The notes under the pieces: generated by a model | Seen by the model: the letters and a program-made list of their open reading frames with translations, nothing else | The model's database searches: none | What the model was told of the DNA's origin: nothing | Made by a program: the position numbers and the translations under genes | NCBI GenBank assembly: GCA_051294375.1 | Contig: CM119265.1 | Span: 20,491,129 to 20,555,128, forward strand | DNA: 64,000 nt | Direction of reading: 5' to 3' | Source: Paraspadella gotoi | Taxonomy: Eukaryota > Chaetognatha | Shown here: piece by piece, positions 1 to 10,449 of the stretch | Layout: each line of letters opens with the position of its first letter | Position numbering within the stretch: position 1 is the stretch's first letter

Positions 1-1351
1 NNNNNNNNNNNNNNNNNNNNNNNNNNNNNNNATTTGTGGTTGGCAGAAGATACTTTTCACTTTTAGCGCGCGGAAACTCTCACCGAGTTTGTAAACATAG
101 GTTGCTCCGCATTTTTTCGCCCGACATTCCGTTCAACTCATTGAGCATTCTCGTGGACAACGAAGCTTGGACCCGCCTTCGTTTTACATTCATGCCGGCA
201 TTCGCGGCTGCATTGGTTGCTGTATATATTTGTGTCGGCACCCAGCACCCTGCGTCGGCACCATGCGTCATCTCCCAACGTCGGCGCCCATCGTCGGCGC
301 TCGCTCGGGGCCCCCTTTTTTCTCTCTCTTGAGACTTGTCTTTTGTTTTCATTGTTTTGATGGATTTGTTGCGCGGCAGTTAAGACCATTAGACTTTTGT
401 TTGCGATATGTTTTTTTTTTTTNNNNNNNNNNNNNTGTTTGTATTGAGATGTCTCAACAGTTGAAACGTTAACACTGTATCGATTTACCTTACACCGTTA
501 TGAGGCATAATTCATAGGGAATATGAACGGAATAACGATACACAATCACTCTGAGTGTATAATTCGATACTCAATCACTCTTACTGTATAATTCAGTCTG
601 AAAAAAATAGTTTTTTTTCTCTCGCGTTGGGATTCGCTTCGCCTCGTCTCCCTTAACGACAAAAGCGAGATCGGGGACATGTGGTGGGCGTGTTAACGAC
701 TGAGCGANNNNNNNNNNNNNNNNNNNNNNNNNNNNNNNNNNNNNNNNNNNNNNNNNNNNNNNNNNNNNNNNNNNNNNNNNNNNNNNNNNNNNNNNNNNNN
801 NNNNNNNNNNNNNNNNNNNNNNNNNNNNNNNNNNNNNNNNNNNNNNNNAGAGAGAAATTGGAGTTGAGAAGAAAAGAGAAAGTAAAACAGACCGAGAAAG
901 AGTGTGAGATACACAACGATAATAACCATTTTCATTTACTGCAAATTAAACTTGAAATGTTTATCTTGTTTATGTTTGTCTTTTTCTCCAAAACAAAAGC
1001 TAGATCTTGTGGCAAAATTTATATTTTCAGTTTGTCCCCAGAGAAAGGGAACAAATTTTTAAAGAAACATAAATTATCAAAAATATATCAACGATTTCCA
1101 AAATAAATGTTAAAAAAAATTCATTCTCTCTCTCTCNNNNNNNNNNNNNNNNNNNNNNNNNNNNNNNNNNNNNNNNNNNNNNNNNNNNNNNNNNNNNNNN
1201 NNNNNNNNNNNNNNNNNNNNNNNNNNNNNNNNNNNNNNNNNNNNNNNNNNNNNNNNNNNNNNNNNNNNNNNNNNNNNNNNNNNNNNNNNNNNNNNNNNNN
1301 NNNNNNNNNNNNNNNNNNNNNNNNNNNNNNNNNNNNNNNNNNNNNNNNNNN

Positions 1352-1385
<34 letters not shown>
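1352..1385. repeat. (ACG)n trinucleotide microsatellite
   Basis: About eleven ACG units start immediately after an N gap, so the repeat probably extends into the gap. The same CGA/TCG motif recurs throughout the window, including inside the coding exons on the right. Confidence 0.9.
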
Positions 1386-1484
1386 TCACGATCGCGACGA
1401 TGATTTCCTTGCGACTGTTTACACGAATTGGTTTCCACCCTAACAGCAATTCTCTCCTCCTACTTTGTATCCGACTTTGAGCAT

Positions 1485-2070
1485 CTTTTTTTAATCTCCC
1501 TCTCTCTCTTTTTCTCATTCTTTCCCATTCTGTACCCTCTCTTCTCTCTCTCCCTCCATTCTCTTCCTTTCCCTTGTATCCATTTTCTTGTCTCTTTCCA
1601 TCTCTCTCACTCTTCCTTTTCTTTCATTCCTCCTCGTCTTCATAACTCTCTTTCCTCCCCTTCCTCCCTTTCGCCTTTCCTTTCCTCCCTTTCCTTCTCG
1701 ACTTAATATTATCCTCCGTTTCTTTTCTTCACTATCTTTCCTCTCTGTTACCCTTCCTTTCCTCCCTTTCCTCCACGACTTCATTTTATCCTCCATTTCC
1801 TCCCTTTCCTCCTCGACTTCTTCCTTTTTATTCTTTCGCTTCCTCCATTTCCTTCTCCATTTCTTCCTGCAAGAAGACATCAATGGGTTTCGTTGCAGTT
1901 TTATTTGTCGACCCCATTTTCACCCCCATGTTCTTTCCTCCCTTCCTCCCTCTCCCTCCATGTTTCCACTTCGTTCGTCCTCTCTCCACCTCCTTTTCTT
2001 TTTCTCTCTTTACCTTTCCTCCTTTTCTTTCCTTTTTCTTTCCTTTTTCTTTTCCTCCTTCGAAGAAGAA
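1485..2070. repeat. Long polypyrimidine tract
   Basis: Nearly 600 bases consist almost only of C and T on the plus strand (TTCC, CTCT and TCCT words), with rare purines. Long open frames on both strands here encode only Ser/Phe/Leu/Pro or Arg/Lys/Glu runs. They follow from the composition and are not genes. Confidence 0.85.
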
Positions 2071-4150
2071 ATGATTTCTTCTTCGATCAAAACAGGAGGA
2101 AACGAGATCAACAAGCGACGTGAGGAGAGAACGGAGAAACGAACGGAAGTAAGAAACGAACAAACGATGGAACGGAACGAGGGACTAATCACAGAACGAA
2201 GGATTAAAAAAAAAATACTTAAAGAGTGAAGAACGTGTAAAGAAAGTAGCGAAGGAGAAATTATTAAACAAATAAACAAACACACGAATAAACAAAGGCA
2301 AGAACAATAGCATTTGTTGCGTCCTGCCCAATCGGGCATTCGTCGTTCTACTTTCGTATGTTCTCGACCCGTTGCTAAGCAACCCGACCAACCGAATCGC
2401 GGATCAGAAAAAAAAAAAATAGAAAAAAAAGAAGAAATTATCGGAAATTCGTCAAAAAGTTTTTTTTTTCTCGCGAAGAAGAAAATGAGGATCTCAATTT
2501 CCATCTAATCCGGACATCATGGAGAGGAGGAAGAGTGGGAAGAANNNNNNNNNNNNNNNNNNNNNNNNNNNNNNNNNNNNNNNNNNNNNNNNNNNNNNNN
2601 NNNNNNNNNNNNNNNNNNNNNNNNNNNNNNNNNNNNNNNNNNNNNNNNNNNNNNNNNNNNNNNNNNNNNNNNNNNNNNNNNNNNNNNNNNNNNNNNNNNN
2701 NNNNNNNNNNNNNNNNNNNNNNNNNNNNNNNNNNNNNNNNNNNNNNNNNNNNNNNNNNNNNNNNNNNNNNNNNNNNNNNNNNNNNNNNNNNNNNNNNNNN
2801 NNNNNNNNNNNNNNNNNNNNNNNNNNNNNNNNNNNNNNNNNNNNNNNNNNNNNNNNNNNNNNNNNNNNNNNNNNNNNNNNNNNNNNNNNNNNNNNNNNNN
2901 NNNNNNNNNNNNNNNNNNNNNNNNNNNNNNNNNNNNNNNNNNNNNNNNNNNNNNNNNNNNNNNNNNNNNNNNNNNNNNNNNNNNNNNNNNNNNNNNNNNN
3001 NNNNNNNNNNNNNNNNNNNNNNNNNNNNNNNNNNNNNNNNNNNNNNNNNNNNNNNNNNNNNNNNNNNNNNNNNNNNNNNNNNNNNAGAAAGAGGGACAGG
3101 ATGAGTAAGAAGAGAGAAATGGAGAAGAGAAGACAGAAGAAATGAGAGATAATTCGGGCAAGGGCGGACAGAGGAGGCAGTGGATTTAGAGAACTTAAAG
3201 ATGAAATAAAAATCGAGTTAAANNNNNNNNNNNNNNNNNNNNNNNNNNNNNNNNNNNNNNNNNNNNNNNNNNNNNNNNNNNNNNNNNNNNNNNNNNNNNN
3301 NNNNNNNNNNNNNNNNNNNNNNNNNNNNNNNNNNNNNNNNNNNNNNNNNNNNNNTGAGTCAACGCTAAACACTCTTCCAACGTCGTCCGGGAACTAAATA
3401 CAGAAAAAAAAATGTTAAAACTTTATTCCGACAAAAAAATGAAAAAAATAAAAGGAGAGAAAAAAAAATGGGGACGTGCATCGGTCGGCGCGACGGAGCG
3501 GAAAGTCAGCATGAAAAAATGGAAAGAGGGAAAAAGAGAGAAAAAAAAAGGGAAAAAAAGAAAAAAACGAGGGAAAATTGAAAAAAAAAGCAGAAAGTAA
3601 TAAAAAAATAGGAAAAAAAAGAGAAGAGATTAAAACGAGAGGAGAAAGTGAAATGAGAGACGAAGTCAGTTTATTGTCGGGATGAAAATATGAGATGTTA
3701 CAAGATGTGAAAAAAATAATATTTTTAATTATATTAAATAATATTATACTAATGTTCAGATACAGCAACAACAATTTGGATTTGGAGCAATCGCCTCATA
3801 AAGTGTATTATATGGAATGAAAAAAAAAAGTAGTATTAGTGATGGATGAAAAAAAAAAATTTAAATTTTTGACGACGTTTCTCAAGAGTTATTATTCATT
3901 ATCTAATAAATATTACTATATATTACTAATGACACGTTTCATTTTTTCCTCCCCTTTTTTTCCCTTCCTGCCATCGTTCGAAGCAACCAAAGGTAAGTTC
4001 AAGAAACCAAATTCACAAAAAAAAATTCTCTCTTTATGAATGAATGAAATGCGAACATGAGTTTATTGACCGATTGAACGATTAAATTTTAGTGAAGAAC
4101 AAAAAAAAAAAAAAAAACAACAAAGAAATGAGTCACCGAAGTCCACAATT

Positions 4151-4181
4151 CCTCCTCCTCCTCCTCCTCCTCCTCCTCCTC
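4151..4181. repeat. (CCT)n microsatellite
   Basis: Ten uninterrupted CCT units. Confidence 0.95.
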
Positions 4182-4433
4182 TCACCTCCTTAAACCTAGA
4201 AAATTTATTCGTCGTCAACCGCCGGGTCCTCCACACTTTTCCTAATCCATCAAAACCCCCCCTAAACCCTAACCCCAACATCTTCCCCATCATCTCGTCC
4301 TTCGTCTTCCCCATCATTACCCCCATCATCTTCCCAGCAACATCCGTTGGCCTCCATCTGACCTCCTGATGCGACGAAGTTCCATCAGGTGGAAAATAAC
4401 CGCGACCGAACCTCTCTCATCCTCTCTCATCGC

Positions 4434-4438
<5 letters not shown>

Positions 4439-4492
<54 letters not shown>
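4439..4492. repeat. (TC)n microsatellite
   Basis: Twenty-seven perfect TC dinucleotides. Confidence 0.95.
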
Positions 4493-4495
<3 letters not shown>

Positions 4496-4712
4496 CGATT
4501 TCATTTCGCCCGGTGCAACGCCCCTCAATCACGGGAGAGGGCCAGTTGCCAAAGTTTGGGACCCTTTCATTACGAGAACGACGGCGACGACGAACGACGA
4601 AGGTGACCCCTAGTTGTCACGCTTCGGGTTCGACGACTTTGTTCTTTTGTTTTGCGGAGACCCCGTTTCTTTTCCTCTTGTTTCCTTTTTTTGTTTTGCG
4701 AAGAACTCCGTT

Positions 4713-4733
4713 TCGTCGTCGTCGTCGTCGTCG
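4713..4733. repeat. (TCG)n microsatellite
   Basis: Seven TCG units in a T-rich context. Confidence 0.9.
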
Positions 4734-5181
4734 TTTTTTGCTACAAAGAAAACAGATTGCGATCGGCACCCAAGTATTTGCATTTTATATTCGAAAATCA
4801 ATACGTACCTGACGTGAGAATCAAGGTAGTTGCAAAATTAAACGCTTAGCTAAAATAATTTAAAAATAATAAGTTAGAAAGTTTTGGTAATTGTATGACG
4901 TTTAAACCGTCTAGATATTATATCTCCGAAATGTTCTTTTTTAGCTTTTATCACTCCAACCCCTTTGTCACTTGGGTTTTTAACAAAGGACGACGACAAC
5001 GACAACAATAGAAATGTCGGTAAATTCCACTCACCAACGGAAAAGGAAATCAAGCTGTTGATTTAAAACCGCTTTTATGGCATCGGGACATCAAGTGGAA
5101 ACAAAAAAATCTGATCAACATTAAAAGACAGAACTATTCACTTCGAACAGCCCGTTTAGAAAAATCAATCCAACACCACAT

Positions 5182-5226
5182 TCACCACTACGATCACCAC
5201 TACGATCACCACCACGATCACCACGA
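5182..5226 (+). repeat. 12-bp minisatellite (TCACCACTACGA)
   Basis: Three 12-base units in tandem: two identical TCACCACTACGA copies and one with a single substitution. A shortened fourth unit follows. This is a small local tandem array with no coding frame. Confidence 0.85.
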
Positions 5227-6174
5227 TCGCAACGAAACTCAATTTCTGAGAAATTTGAAACGGTTAAAAAGGTTGGGTCCTTCGGGGGAAGAAAGGGACC
5301 TTCCTACGTTGTGGGAGTAAAACTTGGAAGAGAAAAAAAGGAGAAAAGGAAGAGAAAAAAAAAAGGAAGGAGAAACAAAGGGAAAAAAACATAGGAGGGT
5401 GTAAAGGAAGGAGCTGAAAGCAGAGGGGTAAAGAATAAAAAAATTAGGGGAAAAATATCAATACGGAAATAAGAAGAAGAAAAAAGATAAAAAAAATAAT
5501 AAGAAAATGAGAAATAAGAAAAGCGAAGTTTGAGGGAAATCGAGTATAAGGAATAACGCAAAACGAATTCCTTCAAAAGTCGAGACTTGTTCACGCAATG
5601 ATTTTAAATAGAATGTGGAAATAGTTTTGACTTTACGAGTATTACGGAATATTTTTGATTTAATTTCGTTTGTTATTCGAAAATTAATGAAATCATTAGC
5701 TTTGACAAGATCGAGTTCGATTGATTGATTTGTAATTTACAGAGAAAGTTTAAATAAAACTAGAATTAGAAAAAATTCTCTATGGTTAAAAATAGATTTA
5801 TCAAGGAACCGACAAATAACCGAATAAATGATAAACTGAGACAGTGTCAGAGAGAGTGAATGAGTTTTGAGTATTGCGATCGACGCATCGAAAAAAGAAA
5901 TATATTCTTTTCAGTAACAGGTTTCTCTTTTTCCTCCCTATTCTTTTTTTTTGTGCCTTTTCGTGTTTTGGCAAAGAATCGATTTTTTTTGGTATGACTC
6001 ATTCGAAATATTATTTCAGATTGAACTTTATCGTAATTTTTTATTCTTATCGCTCACCAAAAAAAAAGTCTTTGTTTGGTTTCCTGATTAGTTATTTAGT
6101 TGATTGACATTAATTCATTTATTTTTTTTAACTCTCTCTCCTTTTTTTTCCTATTTCTTGATTTTTTTCTCCCG

Positions 6175-6340
<166 letters not shown>

Positions 6341-6429
6341 TATTTTGGTTTTCTCTTTTGAACAATTTATCGGATTTTTGTGCTCCCGTTGTCATGGAGA
6401 CTAACGAAACAAAGGAGAAAACCGGGACG

Positions 6430-6560
6430 AAAACAACGACGACGACAACGACGACGACAACGCGCGCGATTCGTGAGCGAAGCTGCGCACAACTCAGGAT
6501 TCGAGCGATGAGTCGACAACAACAACAACAATTATGACGATGATGACGAAAATTTAGACT
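6430..6560. repeat. ACG/ACA-rich imperfect trinucleotide region
   Basis: Imperfect ACG, ACA and GAT triplets, followed by a CAA run near 6517-6532. It can be read as a Thr- or Gln-rich peptide, but no splice sites or conserved flanks support coding. Confidence 0.6.
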
Positions 6561-6564
6561 AAGT

Positions 6565-6645
6565 TAGACGCGATCAGGAATAACAAATTACTTGATTTAC
6601 TTGGTTTACTTAGTAATAGAAACGAGAGAGAGAGTTTGTGAAAGA
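6565..6645 (+). repeat. Dispersed repeat, copy 1 (direct copy at 16,186)
   Basis: The core around AACAAATTACTTGATT and TTTACTTAGTAAT, followed by GAAACGA and a GAGAGAGTT stretch, recurs in the same order and orientation at about 16,186-16,265 with small indels. No protein is encoded. It may be a fragment of a non-autonomous mobile element. Confidence 0.65.
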
Positions 6646-6849
6646 AAGAGAAAGAATAGCGGACGAAACGAAGAAGGTGGAGAGAGAGAGAGAGAGAGGA
6701 GCACGAGTAGAGAGAGAGGAGAAATGAAATATTTCATCATCCCGCTCTTTTTATCGTTACAGTCGGAAAGTAGAATAAGCCGTTAAGTCAGATTTTAATT
6801 CGGGTTAATCCGGCAACGTTTGGGCGATAAACGCCTAATTTAATTTCCT

Positions 6850-6887
<38 letters not shown>

Positions 6888-6905
6888 CTCCTTCTCTCTC
6901 TCTCT
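6620..6905 (+). repeat. Dispersed repeat, inverted copy at 23,700-24,035
   Basis: The unit runs from a GA tract through ATATTTCATCATCCC, CTTTTTATCGTTA, GATTTTAAT and TTAATCCGGCAACGTTTG into a CT tract. The reverse complement of 23,700-24,035 carries the same landmarks in the same order with indels. Purine-rich and pyrimidine-rich tracts therefore flank a single-copy core of about 130 bases. Confidence 0.7.
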
Positions 6906-6917
6906 CTCTCCTCTCTT
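6846..6917. repeat. (CT)n tract
   Basis: A CT dinucleotide run with a few CC and TT interruptions. It ends where the left arm of the inverted duplication begins. Confidence 0.85.
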
Positions 6918-8218
6918 CATTTTTGTTTTAATACAATTGCAAGAATTTCGCAAGGATTTTGTCTTGGCAGTTAATCAGGCTTTTCACTTTCATTTTACTT
7001 ATGTTTTTGTTAAAATTTTTTATCCAATAATTCAAACAAAGATTCAAAAGAACGTAAAACTATTTTTTAGTGATTTTTTTTTCCACCGTCGCTAAGGAAA
7101 AAAGGAAATTTGTCCGCGTAAACAAAAAACGAGAATCGGCGAAGACGAAAAAAACACATTTCGTCGATGGTAAGTTAGGTAAGGAGAATAAGGGACCAAC
7201 GTAGGAGGAGGGAGGAGAAGAGCGGAAAGGAAGGAAAAAAATCACACAGGCATAACAATCCCTCTCTTACGCAAACACCGAAAAAAAAAAAAGGAAACAA
7301 TAAGTCGAAACTAGTAAAAAAAAAAAAAAAGGAAAAGAAAAAAAGAAAAGAGAAAACTGGGAAAACCGTCAATCCACAACGATAAAGAGGTTTGCTTTCT
7401 TTTTTTTTGTTTGTTTATTTTATGTTTATTTTAACCGTGACGAAACATATTGTTTTCTTTGAATTCGAGAAACCGATTCGGTTGGGTGTTTTTGAGGACA
7501 ATGATGCTGTTGAATAAGTAATTCTACATTCTGTGCTTTACTTTAGTATTGAGTAAAAGTTTAAAAATATGTTGTTGTATATTACTCTCTTTTCGTTGTT
7601 TTTTTGAAAGTATTAGGAGAAAAACAGAAATTTGGTTTGACAACGATTTATTTGACATAATTAGCCAGACATGTTTCGGTCATTCAGTTAAGAGCCTTCA
7701 TCAGTGCTTGACAATCAATATAGTTTAAATATGTAAAAATCACCATTTGAAGAAAAAAAAATACTGAAATTTTTAAAAGAACGTAAAAAGGACAATGAAA
7801 GTTTCACAATGAGTAATAGTCCTTTAAAAATCCATGATAGCAGCGATAAGCCTTAAAAAATTGAGACCAGAAAAACTTTCAAAGGGAAACTTTAAATATG
7901 TAGTTCTAGGTTTGGCAAATTGAAAAAGTGAGACGGTTGAAAATTAAAAAGATGAGGCAATATCGCGCCAAAAGAGACATGCGAATAAGAGACAAGACGA
8001 CTGCCCGCCAAACAGAAAAGGTCACACGCTTTTTGACTCGAACTATTTTATTCCAGTCATTCGCTCCGCCCTCTGGCATCCAAATTGACGAGAAACAAAT
8101 AAAATTACTATTTTTAAATTTTTTTTGGAAACGAAATCCTTGGAATCTTGTTCTCTCGAATTCTTTTTCGAAAAGAAGAAAAAAGAAAATTTGAAAATTT
8201 ACTGTGGGTTTTTTTTTT
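6910..8218 (+). repeat. Left arm of a 1.3 kb inverted duplication
   Basis: This arm is matched by the reverse complement of 9,175-10,424. Shared landmarks include the outer TACAATTG...AAGAATTTCG words, TTCCACCGTCGCTAAGG, GAGGACAATGATGCTGTTG and CCTTGGAATC. Differences are mainly one-base indels, often in homopolymers. The arm has no protein-coding exon that I can defend. It contains the hammerhead-like motif at 7,668-7,706, which is missing from the other arm. Confidence 0.85.
7668..7706 (-). ncRNA. Hammerhead-ribozyme-like motif, possibly from a Penelope-like element
   Basis: On the minus strand the order is CTGATGA (7,704-7,698), a 20-base spacer, then GAAAC (7,677-7,673) and GTC (7,670-7,668). 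These are the conserved boxes of a hammerhead core in the right order. The ACATGT at 7,669-7,674 is self-complementary, as in the short stem III of the dimer-forming hammerheads known from Penelope-like retroelements. Against this, stem II is poor: only GG/CC pairs are clear. It may be a decayed copy or a chance match. No reverse transcriptase or GIY-YIG frame is visible nearby. Confidence 0.35.
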
Positions 8219-8297
8219 TTCTCTGTTTGAGACCAAAAAAAAAAAAAAGAGCCCATTACGGATTTTCGTTGAGATTACCTGAAAACAAAAGAGGAAG

Positions 8298-8300
8298 AGA

Positions 8301-8386
<86 letters not shown>
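8298..8386. repeat. (GA)n microsatellite
   Basis: More than forty GA units with two early interruptions, in the spacer between the two arms of the inverted duplication. Confidence 0.95.
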
Positions 8387-8390
<4 letters not shown>

Positions 8391-8689
8391 AATAAAAAGA
8401 AATATATGTAATTAAAACTTCATTTCAAATTTGAACGGCAAATCTTATTAACAACTTAATATCTGCGATCTCATTCTCCTGACTGCTTTTGAATTATCCC
8501 TCCTTTCATTTATATTTCACTTCCTTTTCTTCCATCTAATATTTTAATACTTTCTTCTTGTTATTTTATCTCTCTAATATTTTTTTCATTTCTCTTTTTT
8601 ATTTCCTTTCTTCTTCCTTCTTGCTTTTTTTTTTCATTCACTTCGCTACAATTTTTTTCTGCGACAAGCAAACATCTCTCTCTATCTTC

Positions 8690-8726
8690 CTATTCCTCTT
8701 TTCTCTCTTTCTCTCTTTCTCTCTCT

Positions 8727-8769
<43 letters not shown>

Positions 8770-8802
8770 CTCTCTCTTCTCTCTCTCCTCTCTCTCTCTC
8801 TC
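8690..8802. repeat. (CT)n tract
   Basis: Interrupted CT repeat, lying between the arms of the inverted duplication. Confidence 0.9.
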
Positions 8803-8885
8803 GCTGTTTCACGAAAGAAGCAAGGTAACACGAATCCGTTCTAATTGGCAACAAAGCGAAACTCGTTTCCGGATTTTTGCAAATT

Positions 8886-9002
8886 TCTCTCTCTCTCTCT
8901 AACTCTCTCTCTATCTATCTATCTATCTATCTATCATCTATCTATCTATCTAATATCTATCTATCTACTAATCCTATCTATCTCTATCTATCTATCTATC
9001 TA

Positions 9003-9069
<67 letters not shown>

Positions 9070-9149
9070 ATTCTACTCTATCTATCTATCTTTTCTCTCC
9101 TCTCTCCTTCTCCTCCTCTCTCTCTCTCTCTCTCTTCTCTCTCTATCAC
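8886..9149. repeat. Compound (CT)n/(CTAT)n array
   Basis: Blocks of CTAT alternate with CT, including about 27 CT units near 9,005-9,057. It stops at a 25-N gap. Repeats of this type commonly break assemblies. Confidence 0.95.
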
Positions 9150-9174
9150 NNNNNNNNNNNNNNNNNNNNNNNNN
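9150..9174. other. 25-N assembly gap
   Basis: Exactly 25 N. It marks the inner boundary of the right arm of the inverted duplication. Confidence 0.95.
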
Positions 9175-10424
9175 AAAAAAAAACCCACAGTAAATTCAAA
9201 TTTTCTTTTTTCTTCTTTCGAAAAAGAATTCGAGAAGAACAGAGATTCCAAGGATTTCGTTTCCAAAAAAAATTTAAAAATAGTAATTTTATTTGTTCTC
9301 GTCAATTTGGATGCCAGAGGCGGAGGCGAATGACTGGAATTAAAATAGTCCCGAGTCAAAAGCGTTGACCTTTTGTTTGCGCAGCGTCTTGTCTCTTATT
9401 CGCAATGTCTCTTTTTGGCGCGATTGCCTCATCTTTTATTTTCACCGTCTCACTTTTTCAATTTGCCAAACCTGAAACTACATAATTTAAATTTCCCTTT
9501 GAAAGTTTTTCCTGGTCTCAATTTTTAAGGCTTATCGCTGCTATCGATGGATTTTTAAAGACTATTACTCATTGTGAAAACTTTCANNNNNNNNNNNNNN
9601 NNNNNNNNNNNNNNNNNNNNNNNNNNNNNNNNNNNNNNNNNNNNNNNNNNNNNNNNNNNNNNNNNNNNNNNNNNNNNNNNNNNNNNNNNNNNNNNNNNNN
9701 NNNNNNNNNNNNNNNNNNNNNNNNNNNNNNNNNNNNNNNNNNNNNNNNNNNNNNNNNNNNNNNNNNNNNNNNNNNNNNNNNNNNNNNNNNNNNNNNNNNN
9801 NNNNNNNNNNNNNNNNNNNNNNNNNNNNNNNCAACAGCATCATTGTCCTCAAAAAACCACAACCGAATCGGTTTCTCGAATTCAAAGAAACAATATGTTT
9901 CGTCACGGTTTAAAAATAAAACATAAAAATAAACAAAACACAAAAAAAAGAAAGCAAACCTCTTATCGGTGATTGACAGTTTTCCCTGTTTTTCCTTTTC
10001 TTTTCTTTTCCTTTTTTTTTTTTACTAGTTTCGACTTATTTTTCCCTTTTTTTTCGGTGTTTGCGTAAGAGAGAGGATTGTTATGCCTGTGTGATTTTTT
10101 TCTTCCTCTTCCGCTCTTCCTCCTCCTCTTCCTCCTACGTTGGTCCCTTATTCTCCTTACCTAACTTACCATCACGAAATCGTGTTTTTTCGTCCTTCGC
10201 GATTCTCGTTTTTTTGTTTACGCGGACAAATTTCCTTTTTCCTTAGCGACGGTGGAAAAAAAAATCACTAAAAATAGTTTTTACGTCTTTTGAATCTTTT
10301 GTTTGAATTATTGGATAAAAAATTTTAAAACAAATAAGTAAAAAAATGAAAGGTGAAAAGCCTGATTAACTGCCAAAGACAAATCCTTGCGAAATTCTTG
10401 CAATTGTACAAAAATGAGAGAGAG
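9175..10424 (-). repeat. Right arm of the inverted duplication
   Basis: This is the reverse complement of 6,910-8,218 with scattered single-base differences. Both ends coincide with 25-N gaps (9,150-9,174 and 10,425-10,449). The arm is therefore a free-standing sequence island and not a copy fused to unique DNA. A duplicate contig placed in reverse, or an alternate haplotype, explains it more simply than a genomic palindrome. Confidence 0.85.
9587..9831. other. 245-N gap inside the right arm
   Basis: Aligning the flanks to the left arm shows that the gap corresponds to 7,514-7,795 (282 bases), the part that holds the hammerhead-like motif. The size agreement is fair for an estimated gap. Confidence 0.85.
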
Positions 10425-10449
10425 NNNNNNNNNNNNNNNNNNNNNNNNN
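10425..10449. other. 25-N assembly gap
   Basis: Exactly 25 N, outer boundary of the inverted arm. The sequence beyond it has a different texture with few microsatellites. Confidence 0.95.

Larger units (their letters stand above)
1..3380. other. Gapped, low-complexity non-coding DNA
   Basis: Six runs of N interrupt this stretch (1-31, 423-435, 708-848, 1137-1351, 2545-3085, 3223-3354). Their lengths differ, as expected for gaps sized by a scaffolder. Several gaps begin or end in simple repeat: TCTCTC stops at 1136 and ACG repeats start at 1352. The readable sequence is purine- or pyrimidine-biased. I see no exon with believable splice sites or codon structure. Confidence 0.7.
3381..5900. other. 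A-rich intergenic DNA, no gene seen
   Basis: The sequence is A-rich, with homopolymer A runs of up to 17, short TTC/TCC and TCG repeats, and AT-rich stretches. Open frames are short and made of Lys/Arg or Phe/Ser runs. No splice-site-bounded coding segment is apparent. Confidence 0.6.

Noticed and set aside
36-332. 98-codon plus-strand frame near the left edge
   Set aside because: It overlaps open frames on the other strand and uses degenerate CGTCGGCGCC repeats. No exon boundaries are seen, and the window edge is a gap.
1515-2229. Long open frames on both strands rich in Ser/Phe/Leu or Arg/Lys/Glu
   Set aside because: They are translations of a polypyrimidine tract. Such low-complexity frames arise automatically, and no start or splice signals support them.
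5182-5226. CRISPR-like array
   Set aside because: Units are 12 bases and directly adjacent without spacers, in a eukaryotic context. It is a minisatellite.
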